Assembly (NCBI GenBank): GCA_041658125.1
Contig: JBBAAS010000002.1
Span: 1 to 64,000 of the forward strand
Length of the DNA: 64,000 nt
Reading direction: 5' to 3'
Source of the DNA: JBBAAS01 sp041658125
Lineage (GTDB): Bacteria; Patescibacteriota; Microgenomatia; UBA12405
This document shows, in pieces, positions 8,360 through 16,023 of the stretch. The number at the start of each line of letters is the position of its first letter. The stretch's first letter is position 1. The translations under genes were made by a program, and so were the position numbers. Under the pieces are notes generated by a model. It was not told where the DNA came from, made no database searches, and worked only from the letters and a program-made list of their open reading frames with translations.

Positions 8360-8854
8360 ATGGATGAGTTATTGGTTTTGGTAAATGAAAATGATGAAGT
8401 TATCGGAGAAGTGTGGAGAAGTGAGGCAAATAGTAATCCCAAAGCGATACATCGAGAGATTTCGATTTTAATTCATGACAACCAGGAAAAGCTATTATTA
8501 CAACAAAGGAGCAAAACGAAAAAGATAAAACCCGGTTACTGGACTAATGCTTGTGCCGGACATGTATTAAAAGACCAAAGTCCAGAAGAAACAGCACATA
8601 AAGAATTAACGGAGGAATTAGGGTTTAATACGGAATTAAAGTTTATAAAAAAAGATTTTGAGCAACTAAAAAATGAAACCAGATTTGATTATTGTTACCT
8701 TGGAGAATATAACGATAAAAAATTTATTTTGCAGGAAGAAGAAGTAGAGCGAGTAAAATTTTTTGACAGAGATGAATATTTAAAGTTGGAAAATACCGGA
8801 AAAGTAGATAGCACTTCGATGAAGTGGATTAGAGGGTATTGGGAAATAAAATAA
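8360..8854 (+). CDS. Nudix hydrolase, IDI/YfcD-like
   Basis: 164 aa. The layout matches the isopentenyl-diphosphate isomerase/YfcD branch of the Nudix superfamily: HREISILIHDNQEKLLLQQR, then WTNACAGHV and a box ending HKELTEELGF. Type I IDI uses a Cys just before a conserved GH pair; here the Cys of NACAGHV is one residue further from the GH, and the glutamate region (LQEEEVERVKFF) looks more like YfcD hydrolases. Isomerase activity is therefore possible but not established. A strong terminator follows immediately. Confidence 0.72.
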   Translation: MDELLVLVNENDEVIGEVWRSEANSNPKAIHREISILIHDNQEKLLLQQRSKTKKIKPGYWTNACAGHVLKDQSPEETAHKELTEELGFNTELKFIKKDFEQLKNETRFDYCYLGEYNDKKFILQEEEVERVKFFDRDEYLKLENTGKVDSTSMKWIRGYWEIK

Positions 8855-8878
8855 AAACCCCGCCAAAAAGCGGGGTTT
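8855..8878. terminator. Bidirectional terminator between Nudix gene and groEL
   Basis: Perfect 9-bp stem AAACCCCGC/GCGGGGTTT with a 6-base loop. A-rich and T-rich flanks are part of the stem, so it can end transcription of the Nudix gene and of groEL arriving from the other strand. Confidence 0.75.
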
Positions 8879-8900
8879 GAGAGATCCTTTCGACGTTGCT

Positions 8901-8915
8901 TCCGCCAAAGGCGGA
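8901..8915. repeat. Short hairpin after groEL
   Basis: TCCGCC-AAA-GGCGGA, a perfect 6-bp stem with a 3-base loop, just downstream of the groEL stop. It may help stabilise or end the groEL mRNA; there is no T-tract. Confidence 0.4.
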
Positions 8916-8933
8916 CAGGCGTAATGACGTGGT

Positions 8934-10592
8934 TTACATGTCCATGCCACCCATACCACCCATGCCACCAGAGGGCATAGCGGGCATCTTTGATTTTTCA
9001 GGAATATCGGCAATTAAGACGTCAGTGGTCAAAATCATAGTCCCGACAGAAACAGCGTTAGTTAAGGCTGATTTGGTAACTTTGACCGGATCCAAAATAC
9101 CAGCTTTGGTCATGGAAACCATTTGACCGGTGAGGGCATTGTAGCCAAGATCCGATTTGGGATCAGCGGCAATAGCGTCACGGATTTTGCTGAAGATAAA
9201 ACCGGGGTCTTCACCACAATTTTGAACCAATTTGCGGATTGGCTGTTCGAGAGCGTAACGAAGGATGGAAATACCAACACTTTCTTCACTGGATTCAGTT
9301 TTGACTGAATCAAGAGCCTTGGCGGCCTTGAGAAGAGACACGCCGCCACCGGGGAGAATGCCTTCTTCAATGGCGGCTTTGGTAGCGTCGATAGCGTCTT
9401 TAACGCGTTCGAGGCGTTCTTTCATTTCAACTTCGGTTGCTCCACCGACTTCGATGACAATAGCACCGCCAACTAGTTTGGCAATTCTTTCTTGTAATTT
9501 TTCTTTGTCGTAATCAGAAGTAGTTTTGTCCATTTGAGCACGAAGCTGGGAAACCCGAGATTTAACATCGGCAACCGATCCGGCACCGCCCAAAACACGG
9601 CACTTGTCTTTGTCGGCAGTAACGGAGTCAGCACGACCGCAATATTCGGCAGGATCAACGTTGTCAAATTTGGCACCGACATCTTCAGAAATGACCTTGC
9701 CACCGGTAAGAGCAGCAATGTCTTCGAGCATCGCTTTGCGGCGATCACCAAAGCCAGGAGCTTTGACAGCCAGGGTATTAAAAGTGCCACGAAGTTTGTT
9801 GACTACCAGTGTAGCTAAGGCTTCACCGTCGACTTCGTCGGCGATAATGACAAAGTTTTTGGTTAATTTAACCAACTTTTCCAAGAAAGGCAGAATGTCT
9901 TGAATGGAGCTGATTTTTTTGTCGGTAATAATAATGTAGGGATTTTCGATAATAGCCTCCATCGATTCAGTATTGGTGGCAAAATAAGGAGATAAAAAGC
10001 CCTGATCAAATTCCATACCGGAGGTTTCTTTAGTTTCGAGCCCAAGACCCTTGCCTTCTTCGGCGGTAATGAGACCATCACGACCGACTTTAATGACAGC
10101 ATCGGAAATTTTTTTACCGATTTCACTATTACCAGCGGAAATGGTGGCGACGTGTTCGATGGAAGCTTTGTCGTCGATTTTAATTTCTTTTTTCATCGAA
10201 TCGAGCTCGGCCAAAATAGCTACTAAACCTTTTTCGAGACCGTTTCGGATCATCATGGGATTGGCGCCGGCAGCCACATTTTGAAGACCTTTATTGGCGA
10301 TAGCCTGGGCTAAAAGAGTGGCGGTAGTAGTGCCGTCACCGGCAATGTCGTTGGTTTTGGAAGCGGCTTCTTTGATAAGCTGGGCACCCATATTTTCATA
10401 AGGGTCTTTAAGCTCGATTTCCTTGGCAACAGAGACACCGTCGTGGATGATCGAAGGACCGCCCCATTTTTTGTCGATAGCGACATTGCGGCCTTTGGGA
10501 CCGAGAGTAGTAACGACGGCATTGGCTAAAATGTTAATGCCGTTGAGAAGAGATTGGCGGGCATCCTGCCCGAATTTTAATTGTTTAGCCAT
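8934..10592 (-). CDS. groL: 60-kDa chaperonin GroEL
   Basis: 552 aa, full length for GroEL. The N-terminus AKQLKFGQDARQSLLNGINI, the ATP site GDGTTTATLLAQAI, the conserved LEQPIRKLVQNCGEDP region and a Gly/Met-rich tail (GGMGGMGGMDM) are all present. It forms the double-ring cage that folds cytosolic proteins with GroES. It follows groES on the same strand after a 91-base gap containing a perfect hairpin, and is probably expressed from the groES promoter with its CIRCE-like repeat. Confidence 0.98.
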   Translation of the reverse strand: MAKQLKFGQDARQSLLNGINILANAVVTTLGPKGRNVAIDKKWGGPSIIHDGVSVAKEIELKDPYENMGAQLIKEAASKTNDIAGDGTTTATLLAQAIANKGLQNVAAGANPMMIRNGLEKGLVAILAELDSMKKEIKIDDKASIEHVATISAGNSEIGKKISDAVIKVGRDGLITAEEGKGLGLETKETSGMEFDQGFLSPYFATNTESMEAIIENPYIIITDKKISSIQDILPFLEKLVKLTKNFVIIADEVDGEALATLVVNKLRGTFNTLAVKAPGFGDRRKAMLEDIAALTGGKVISEDVGAKFDNVDPAEYCGRADSVTADKDKCRVLGGAGSVADVKSRVSQLRAQMDKTTSDYDKEKLQERIAKLVGGAIVIEVGGATEVEMKERLERVKDAIDATKAAIEEGILPGGGVSLLKAAKALDSVKTESSEESVGISILRYALEQPIRKLVQNCGEDPGFIFSKIRDAIAADPKSDLGYNALTGQMVSMTKAGILDPVKVTKSALTNAVSVGTMILTTDVLIADIPEKSKMPAMPSGGMGGMGGMDM

Positions 10593-10615
10593 AGATTTAG
10601 AAAAATCCCTCTAAA

Positions 10616-10637
10616 TCTCCCTTTGAAGAAAGGGAGA
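10616..10637 (-). repeat. Perfect hairpin between groES and groEL
   Basis: TCTCCCTTT-GAAG-AAAGGGAGA, a 9-bp perfect stem with a 4-base loop in the groES-groEL spacer. It may act as an attenuator or processing site that sets the groES:groEL ratio, or it may be a dispersed palindromic repeat. Confidence 0.6.
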
Positions 10638-10683
10638 CTTGTTAGATTATTTGGTTAATTTTTAACATTTAATAAAAAATAAA

Positions 10684-10983
10684 TTACTTAATGACAGCCA
10701 TTATGTCGTCGAATTTTAAAATTAAGTATTCTTCGGTACCATCTTTATATTCTTTGCCGCCCCATTCACGGTAAACAACAACGTCGTCAACGGCACAGGG
10801 AGCAGAAATTTCCCGTTTATCCTGATAAACAGAATCGCCAACGGCTAAAACAGTCCCTTGTTGGGGCTTGTCTTCGTGAGAATCGGGTAAAACGATACCG
10901 GAAGCAGTGGTTTTATCCTGTTTTTGAGGCTTAACTAAAAGGTAACCGGGGACGGGATGAATACGGATAGTTGATTTGGACAT
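10684..10983 (-). CDS. groS: 10-kDa co-chaperonin GroES
   Basis: 99 aa, typical length. It contains the roof and mobile-loop pattern of GroES (VKPQKQDKTTASGIVLPD) and the end YLILKFDDIMAVIK. It forms the heptameric lid of the GroEL cage. It is first in a groES-groEL operon on the minus strand, with a sigma70-type promoter and CIRCE-like inverted repeat directly upstream. Confidence 0.97.
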   Translation of the reverse strand: MSKSTIRIHPVPGYLLVKPQKQDKTTASGIVLPDSHEDKPQQGTVLAVGDSVYQDKREISAPCAVDDVVVYREWGGKEYKDGTEEYLILKFDDIMAVIK

Positions 10984-11000
10984 AGATGGTTAATTAATAA

Positions 11001-11026
11001 ATAGCACTAAATTTTTCGACTGCTAA
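11001..11026. promoter_or_regulatory. CIRCE-like inverted repeat upstream of groES
   Basis: On the minus strand TTAGCAGT, 10 bases, AGTGCTAT. The HrcA operator CIRCE is TTAGCACTC-N9-GAGTGCTAA. The arms here match in 6-7 of 8 positions and the gap is one base shorter. It lies between the -10 box and the groES start, where HrcA normally represses. No hrcA gene is in the window. Confidence 0.6.
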
Positions 11027-11027
11027 T

Positions 11028-11055
11028 ATTATAGCGAGGAAGGGGGTTTGGTCAA
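11028..11055 (-). promoter_or_regulatory. groES-groEL promoter
   Basis: On the minus strand TTGACC (11050-11055), a 16-base spacer, TATAAT (11028-11033). This is a near-consensus housekeeping promoter directly abutting the CIRCE-like repeat. Confidence 0.75.
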
Positions 11056-11080
11056 GGGGCAAAGTGGTAAAATCGGAGAA

Positions 11081-11413
11081 ATGCCAAAAGAAAACAGAAC
11101 AGAAAGGTACGGAAGGGCGTTAGCTAACTGGATTAATTTTACGATAGGATCAATCCCAGAGACAGAGAAAACTGTCTACCGGCAAACAGTTATCGAGGGG
11201 CTAGAAAATTTTGCAGTAGTACCAAGAAAAAGAGGCGAACCAAATGGAAATTCTTGTGAACTTGAAGGCATGGAGGAGATTGAGATAAGAAATCCGGAAA
11301 ATTTAGTGAAAATAATACGGGAGGGAATTCACTTGATGTATCAAAAAGATATAGCAAGAAGAGTGGTGAAGGCAACACTGCAGGAACTTAAGAGGGGTAA
11401 AATTGATCAATGA
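11081..11413 (+). CDS. Hypothetical 110-aa protein
   Basis: Charged, helical protein with no recognised family. I start it at the ATG at 11081, which has GGAGA just upstream, rather than the GTG at 11048, which overlaps the groES -35 box. It overlaps the following FkbM-type methyltransferase gene by ATGA, so the two are co-translated. Function unknown. Confidence 0.5.
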   Translation: MPKENRTERYGRALANWINFTIGSIPETEKTVYRQTVIEGLENFAVVPRKRGEPNGNSCELEGMEEIEIRNPENLVKIIREGIHLMYQKDIARRVVKATLQELKRGKIDQ

Positions 11414-12213
11414 AATTAGTAAAAACAAAACTTGACGGAAGAGAGTTTTGGTATCGGGAGGATGACAGGTATATCGGGCAAAGAATTGCCTTAGAAAAAT
11501 ATGAGCCGTATTTGACGAAATTGATTTTGGAAAATATTGATATTAATAGTATGGCGGTGGATGTGGGAGCAAATATTGGCTATTACACGGTATTATTGGC
11601 GAATAAAATTAAAAATGTCTGGGCGGTGGAACCGGAAGAAAAAACATTTGAAATATTAACGAAAAATTGTGAAGAGTTAAAAAATGTAAATTTAATAAAG
11701 GCGGCGGCCGGGAGTAAGGATGGAGTAACAGAATTGGAAGTTTCAAAAGAAAATTATGGAAACCACAGGATAATTTCAAATTTCAAATTTCAAATTTCAA
11801 AAACAGAAAAAGTAAAAATAAAAAAACTGGGTAGCTTAGTTAAAGAACAGGTTGATTTGATGAAGATTGACGTGCAGGGATGGGAAAGCGAGGTGATAAA
11901 AGGAGCGAAAGAGTTGATAAAAAAATACAAACCGACGATATTTTTTGAATTGTCAAAAAAGGAAAATTATGACAAAGATAAAAAAATGTGGATATTTTTA
12001 AAAAATATTTATAAAAATATTTATTTTATTGATGAATATATTCAAATTTATTATCCGGTAAGTTTTGAATGGGTAAAAAAGTATGTAGAGAAAAAAGAAC
12101 AGGGCAATTTGGTGGTATTTCGGGAAAACAATTTGGAAACAAAATGGGGAGGAATAAAGGATTTTTGGCCGAAAAAATGGATAAAAAGAATTATCGGCAG
12201 ACTGGAAACTTAA
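11410..12213 (+). CDS. FkbM family methyltransferase
   Basis: 267 aa. SAM-binding motif I is MAVDVGANIGYYTVLLA (about residues 47-63), followed by VWAVEPEEKTFEIL (acidic residue binding the ribose) and the FkbM signature LMKIDVQGWESEVIKGA. These enzymes O-methylate sugars or other small acceptors, often in glycan synthesis. A 28-base run of four 7-bp units inside the gene (11773-11800) encodes an NFKFQIS-like stretch and looks like an in-frame repeat expansion. It is coupled to the upstream hypothetical gene. Confidence 0.85.
   Translation: MKLVKTKLDGREFWYREDDRYIGQRIALEKYEPYLTKLILENIDINSMAVDVGANIGYYTVLLANKIKNVWAVEPEEKTFEILTKNCEELKNVNLIKAAAGSKDGVTELEVSKENYGNHRIISNFKFQISKTEKVKIKKLGSLVKEQVDLMKIDVQGWESEVIKGAKELIKKYKPTIFFELSKKENYDKDKKMWIFLKNIYKNIYFIDEYIQIYYPVSFEWVKKYVEKKEQGNLVVFRENNLETKWGGIKDFWPKKWIKRIIGRLET
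11773..11800 (+). repeat. Four tandem ATTTCAA units inside the FkbM gene
   Basis: Four exact copies of the 7-bp unit ATTTCAA in a row, within a coding sequence. The total length keeps the frame open. Confidence 0.8.
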
Positions 12214-12219
12214 ATAGGA

Positions 12220-12225
12220 TATAAT
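12220..12225 (+). promoter_or_regulatory. -10 box of the enolase gene
   Basis: TATAAT six bases before the ATG of the enolase gene, giving a probable leaderless transcript. Confidence 0.5.
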
Positions 12226-12231
12226 TTTGAC

Positions 12232-13539
12232 ATGGCAAAAATCAAAAACATCAAAGCAAGAGAAATTTTAGCGTCGGGAGGAGAACCGACTTTAGAAGCT
12301 ACAGTAATTTTAGAGAATGGAACTGTGGGCGAAGCGTCAGTCCCCTATGGGGCATCGGCAGGAAGCCATGAAGCAACAGTACTTTTTGACGGCGATAAAA
12401 ACCGGTATAACGGCAAGGGAATGTTAAAAGCGGTAGCTAATATTAATGAAATTTTAGCCAAAGAAGTGGTGGGGATAGAAGCCGAAGATCAAAGAAAAAT
12501 TGATGAAAAAATGATTTTAATTGATGGAACGGAATATAAGTCCAAAATCGGAGGCAATGCGATGCTGGGAGTATCCATGGCTGTGGCCCGAGCGGCGGCC
12601 GAGGAAAAGAAACTACCGTTATATGAATATTTGAGAAAATCTTTTGGAACGGATAATGAAAAAATAAAATTGCCAAGACCGATGACCGTGATGATTGAAG
12701 GAGGAAAACATGCCGATAATTCGACCGATTTACAGGAATATATAGTGTCAATGCAACTGAACGACAGTGCCTCGGAAAATATCAGAAGAGAAATGGAAAT
12801 ATACGGAAAACTTAAGGCGTTGTTTAAAGAAATGAGACTGAATATTAATGTCGGAAATGAAGGTGCGTTTGCCTATGCCGGAGTAAAACAACCGGACGTG
12901 ACGATAACCGGGGCGTTTGCACCATTGGCGATGAAATCAAACGAGGAGCCGCTTGGGTTATTATTAAAAGCAATTGAAATGGCCGGGTATAAACCGGGAG
13001 TAGAAGCGGCATTGTCAATTGATGCGGCGGCATCGGAATTTTTTGAAGATGGAAAATATCACTTGAAAACGGAAAACAGAGTGTTAACCGGAGATGAATT
13101 AATTGATTATTACGTATCGTGGCTGAATAAATATCCGATTGTAACGATAGAAGATATGATGGCTGAAGATGATTGGGAGAATTGGGTAAAACTGACAGCC
13201 AAGGTCAACGGCGAAGCGACAGTGATTGCCGATGATTTGACGGTAACCAATGTTAAAAGATGGCAAAAGGCAATTGAAATGAAAGCGGCGACGGCAATCT
13301 TGATTAAATTAAATCAGGCGGGAACAGTGACGGAAACAGTCGATTGTTGTCTGTTGGCCAAAAAACACGGATTAATGACAGTACCGTCACACCGGGGTGG
13401 TGGCGAAACAAATGATACATTTATGGTCGATTTGGCGGTAGCGATGGGGAGTGAATATATCAAAGTAGGTCCAACGCGAGGTGAAAGAGTCTGCAAATAT
13501 AACAGACTGATGAGAATAGAAGAAGAGCTGAAGGGCTAG
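12232..13539 (+). CDS. eno: Divergent enolase
   Basis: 435 aa, usual enolase length. It would interconvert 2-phosphoglycerate and phosphoenolpyruvate. Catalytic landmarks are kept: KHADNSTDLQEY (His and Glu), GNEGAFA (Glu), SIDAAASEFF, VTIEDMMAEDDW, VIADDLTVTN, ILIKLNQAGT (general-base Lys), SHRGGGE and EYIKVG. Several normally invariant positions differ: ASGGEPT for DSRGNPT, VPYGASAGSHEA for VPSGASTGEHEA, GNEGAFA for GDEGGFA, and an extra Gly in SHRGGGE. It is a fast-evolving enolase or a relative. Its stop overlaps that of the convergent phosphoglycerate-mutase-like gene (CTAG). Confidence 0.85.
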   Translation: MAKIKNIKAREILASGGEPTLEATVILENGTVGEASVPYGASAGSHEATVLFDGDKNRYNGKGMLKAVANINEILAKEVVGIEAEDQRKIDEKMILIDGTEYKSKIGGNAMLGVSMAVARAAAEEKKLPLYEYLRKSFGTDNEKIKLPRPMTVMIEGGKHADNSTDLQEYIVSMQLNDSASENIRREMEIYGKLKALFKEMRLNINVGNEGAFAYAGVKQPDVTITGAFAPLAMKSNEEPLGLLLKAIEMAGYKPGVEAALSIDAAASEFFEDGKYHLKTENRVLTGDELIDYYVSWLNKYPIVTIEDMMAEDDWENWVKLTAKVNGEATVIADDLTVTNVKRWQKAIEMKAATAILIKLNQAGTVTETVDCCLLAKKHGLMTVPSHRGGGETNDTFMVDLAVAMGSEYIKVGPTRGERVCKYNRLMRIEEELKG

Positions 13540-14102
13540 ATTTCGTACTGAAAAAATTGATCGTAGGGAATAGTCCAGGAACAGGCATCAGATTCGGTTG
13601 CGTTTTCCATAATTTTTCGGAATAAGCGAATAGAATTGCTGCTACCGGAAATGGCAATATGGGTATCTTTGCCGGAATAATTAGCTTTTAGGTCGTCGAT
13701 AAAAGATTGGAGGCGGACTTGAACGTCAGCATAGCTTTCCCCGGCCGGGGGGCGATCAGTCCAACCGCGGTGCCATTTATCAAACTGCTCTTGACCATAT
13801 TGGCCGATAATTTCCTGATGAGGATGACCGGAAAGATCACCATAATTTCTTTCCAAAATACGGTCATCGACAATAGTTTTTTGACATTCGGGATGATATT
13901 GGAGAATGATCTTCAAAGTTTCCTGACAGCGTTTAAGATGGGAAACATAAGCCAAATCGATTTTTTTGTCCTGAAGAAGAAGAGAAAGGCCTTGTGCTTG
14001 CTGCCGACCTAAATCGGTAAGATTGGATTCCAGCCAACCGGTAAAAACTTTATTTAAATTGTAATCAGTTTGACCGTGACGAAAAATGTAGATGGTAGAC
14101 AT
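13536..14102 (-). CDS. Phosphoglycerate mutase-like protein lacking the second catalytic His
   Basis: 188 aa from the ATG at 14102; an upstream ATG in an A/T-rich microrepeat is not used, since the family starts at MSTIYIFRHGQTDYN. It has the phosphohistidine motif RHGQ, the GpmA-like VFTGWLESNLTDLGRQQA, the Arg of SHLKRCQETL, and ERNYGDLSG. Where dPGM enzymes have AHGNS near the C-terminus, this protein has SSNS, so the second catalytic His is replaced by Ser. It may be inactive, regulatory, or changed in chemistry. It is downstream of the AlkD-like gene and tail-to-tail with enolase. Confidence 0.8.
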   Translation of the reverse strand: MSTIYIFRHGQTDYNLNKVFTGWLESNLTDLGRQQAQGLSLLLQDKKIDLAYVSHLKRCQETLKIILQYHPECQKTIVDDRILERNYGDLSGHPHQEIIGQYGQEQFDKWHRGWTDRPPAGESYADVQVRLQSFIDDLKANYSGKDTHIAISGSSNSIRLFRKIMENATESDACSWTIPYDQFFQYEI

Positions 14103-14134
14103 ATGCTTAATTTTTAATTTATAATTTTTAATTT

Positions 14135-14842
14135 TCAAGAGGATAAATGTAGATAGTATTGTCTTTGAGCTTCCGGGAGCTTTTCAATAGAGTAGCGGAG
14201 GGCCGTGCGGGGAAGACGGGTGGCATACTCGTCAAGAAAATTTAGCAGGGTTTTTAAGTCGCACTTACCGACCTCGCGGAGCATCCAACCGACGGCTTTA
14301 TGGAGGAGATCTTCGGGGTCATTAATGAGAGTCTTACTGATAGCTAAAGTGTCGCCAAACTGACCGTTTTTGATAAAAGTAAGGGTGGAAATGATGGAAA
14401 TACGGCGTTCCCATATGCTTTTGGATTGGGACAAAGTTGTTAGTATTGATCTATTTATTTGTTCTAAAAGATAAGCGCCGACAATATTGAGAGCGGAAAT
14501 GTCAACCAGATCCCAATTGTTGATGCGGGAAGTGTGTTTTAGATAAAAATTAAAAATGCTTTTTTGTTGATTTTTAAATTTGGAAAATTGATGACAAAGG
14601 GAGGCGAGAGCGACAGTCCGATGTTCATGATAAGGACTTCGGAGCAATTGATCGAGGTCGGCAAGGGTTAAAGATTGCCAATATTTTTTGACAACCGAGC
14701 GGATTTGAGGAACGGTCAGACCTAAAAATTGATCCCCGGCTCCATATTGGCCGGGAGCGGTTTTGAAGAAACGCTTAAAGATTAAAACTTTGGCGGGGTT
14801 AGAAAGGGATTGGAGTTCGGAGAGAACATCGTTAATAACCAT
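14135..14842 (-). CDS. DNA alkylation repair protein, AlkD-like
   Basis: 235 aa, the normal size of the HEAT-repeat DNA glycosylase AlkD. It has FFKTAPGQYGAGDQFLG and VPQIR at the start, SPYHEHRTVAL, NNWDLVDISA (the Trp-Asp pair of the active cleft), and a C-terminal RLPRTALRYSIEKLP. It would excise bulky or cationic alkylated bases such as 7-methylguanine without base flipping. It begins two bases after the CCA end of tRNA-Ser(GCU) on the same strand, so it may be transcribed with that tRNA. Confidence 0.88.
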   Translation of the reverse strand: MVINDVLSELQSLSNPAKVLIFKRFFKTAPGQYGAGDQFLGLTVPQIRSVVKKYWQSLTLADLDQLLRSPYHEHRTVALASLCHQFSKFKNQQKSIFNFYLKHTSRINNWDLVDISALNIVGAYLLEQINRSILTTLSQSKSIWERRISIISTLTFIKNGQFGDTLAISKTLINDPEDLLHKAVGWMLREVGKCDLKTLLNFLDEYATRLPRTALRYSIEKLPEAQRQYYLHLSS

Positions 14843-14844
14843 TT

Positions 14845-14930
14845 TGGCGGAAGGAGAGGGAGTCGGACCCTCATGTCCTTTCGGGCGCGGGTTTAGCGAA
14901 CCCGTGGCTTACCATTCGCCGCATCCTTCC
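14845..14930 (-). tRNA. tRNA-Ser (GCU), with unusual C33 and C55
   Basis: Minus strand: acceptor GGAAGGA/TCCTTCC, discriminator G, encoded CCA, anticodon arm CGGGT/ACCCG around loop TCGCTAA (anticodon GCT), long variable arm, T arm GAGGG/CCCTC around TCCGACT. Universal U33 and U55 are both replaced by C. The D stem has only three good pairs. It is either a functional variant or a decaying copy. Confidence 0.8.
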
Positions 14931-14986
14931 AAAAGTAGATACTATTATACTATGCCAGATAGCCTTCGTTATGTTATATTTTATCA

Positions 14987-15532
14987 ATGGCTGATTCCTC
15001 AAAAAGTATCAAAATTGACAACTTCGAAGAAATCAACGAGGAAAAGTCTCTTTTTGAGTGGGATGCTCCCGAACGTGCCTTTCAAAAACGGAACCGTGAT
15101 TTTTGGATTACTGCCATTGCTATTTTAGTTTTAGTCTCGGTCATCCTGTTTTTTATCAAAGAAATGTTTTTAATTATTGCCCTTGGTTCGGTTTTATTCC
15201 TCTATTACGTTTTGTCTACTATCCCTCCGGAAAATACTCACTACAAAATCACCAACCGCGGTCTTTATTTTGGTGAAGCTTTTTACCCATGGAGCTGGGT
15301 TTCCCGGTTTTGGTTTAAAACCAGTTTAAGTAGCCTTTTACTAGAACTGGAGACCAATCTTCGTTTTCCCCGTCAAATATCACTCGTTATTCACCAAGAG
15401 GACGAAGAAATTCTTAAAAAAATTATTCTCAAACGCCTTCCTATGGTTGCCAGTTCTCCTACATTTATCGACAAATTAACGAAGTGGTTTTCGGAACGTC
15501 TGCCTTTGGAAAATAGGGAAAAAACGAAGTAA
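14987..15532 (+). CDS. Conserved hypothetical membrane protein
   Basis: 181 aa with an acidic N-terminus, two close transmembrane helices at about residues 41-80 (AIAILVLVSVILFFI, then LIIALGSVLFLYYVL), then a soluble domain with NTHYKITNRGLYFGEAFYPW, resembling PH-like/YcxB-type membrane-associated folds. No named family assigned. A TATATT box six bases before the ATG fits the local leaderless pattern. It lies between tRNA-Ser(GCU) and the tRNA-Arg/tRNA-Ser pair. Confidence 0.7.
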   Translation: MADSSKSIKIDNFEEINEEKSLFEWDAPERAFQKRNRDFWITAIAILVLVSVILFFIKEMFLIIALGSVLFLYYVLSTIPPENTHYKITNRGLYFGEAFYPWSWVSRFWFKTSLSSLLLELETNLRFPRQISLVIHQEDEEILKKIILKRLPMVASSPTFIDKLTKWFSERLPLENREKTK

Positions 15533-15557
15533 TTAAGGTATAATCAGAAAGTTGCAC

Positions 15558-15632
15558 GCGCCCATAGTTTAATGGATAGAATAGCGGTTTGCGGAACCGT
15601 TGATCTGAGTTCGATTCTCAGTAGGCGCACCA
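15558..15632 (+). tRNA. tRNA-Arg (GCG)
   Basis: Acceptor GCGCCCA/TAGGCGC (one C-A mismatch at the sixth pair), anticodon loop TTGCGGA (anticodon GCG), T arm CTGAGTTCGATTCTCAG, discriminator A and encoded CCA. It lies three bases before tRNA-Ser(CGA). Confidence 0.88.
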
Positions 15633-15635
15633 CTT

Positions 15636-15720
15636 GGAGGGTGGGCAGGATGGTAATGCGCTGGTTTCGAAAACCAGTGTCCGCAAGGACTAACAGGTTC
15701 GACTCCTGTACCCTCCGCCA
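15636..15720 (+). tRNA. tRNA-Ser (CGA), integration target of the island
   Basis: Acceptor GGAGGGT/ACCCTCC, anticodon arm CTGGT/ACCAG with loop TTCGAAA (anticodon CGA), long variable arm GTCC-GCAA-GGAC, regular T arm. The final bases CCGCCA are also the first bases of the 84-bp repeat that begins the genomic island, so the encoded CCA end is partly supplied by the inserted DNA. Confidence 0.93.
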
Positions 15721-15798
15721 ACTGGGAAAAGCGGGCGAATTCAGCAAAATTCGCCAGCCAATATTGCCCTGAAATCCGAAATTTTTATCTTTTAAAAC
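15715..15798 (+). repeat. 84-bp inverted repeat A, left copy (attL side)
   Basis: Perfect reverse complement of 17176-17259. It begins with the CCGCCA of the tRNA-Ser 3' end. On the minus strand it also encodes the C-terminal residues of the recombinase (VLKDKNFGFQGNIGW and on to FPSWR). Confidence 0.93.
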
Positions 15799-16023
15799 GA
15801 AGTTCGAGCCGATATTTTTTAAGAAACTCCTAAATTCATAAGGATTGTTTTTCTTCAATAACATTTTGGCTTGGCTGGCGGATAAAATCATTTCTTTCAC
15901 AAGTTCGAGCCAATTATTTCCTTTTGATTCAAAATCTTTTAAACCCTGCTCGATGACAGCTTGTTGATTGATAAACAAATTTTTCTTGGTAAGGTATTGT
16001 CGGTTGTCAATTAAGTTGTCGAG
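15715..16023 (-). pseudogene. C-terminal remainder of the serine recombinase after an in-frame TGA
   Basis: Directly continues the recombinase frame past the TGA at 16024-16026: LDNLIDNRQYLTKKN, then SASQAKMLLKK, FLKNIGSNFVLKD. This is the coiled-coil and tail expected of a roughly 480-aa large serine recombinase. Downstream of 15715 the frame runs antisense through the tRNAs and gives residues such as RRVQESN that are not real protein. Confidence 0.75.

Noticed and set aside
8934..10592. Many long open frames opposite groEL
   Set aside because: They are shadows of groEL codon use; none has a start signal or recognisable protein.
15544..15978. Open frame of 144 codons through the recombinase end and both tRNA genes
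   Set aside because: The first half is the recombinase C-terminus after the TGA; the second half is antisense translation of tRNA-Ser and tRNA-Arg, not a protein.
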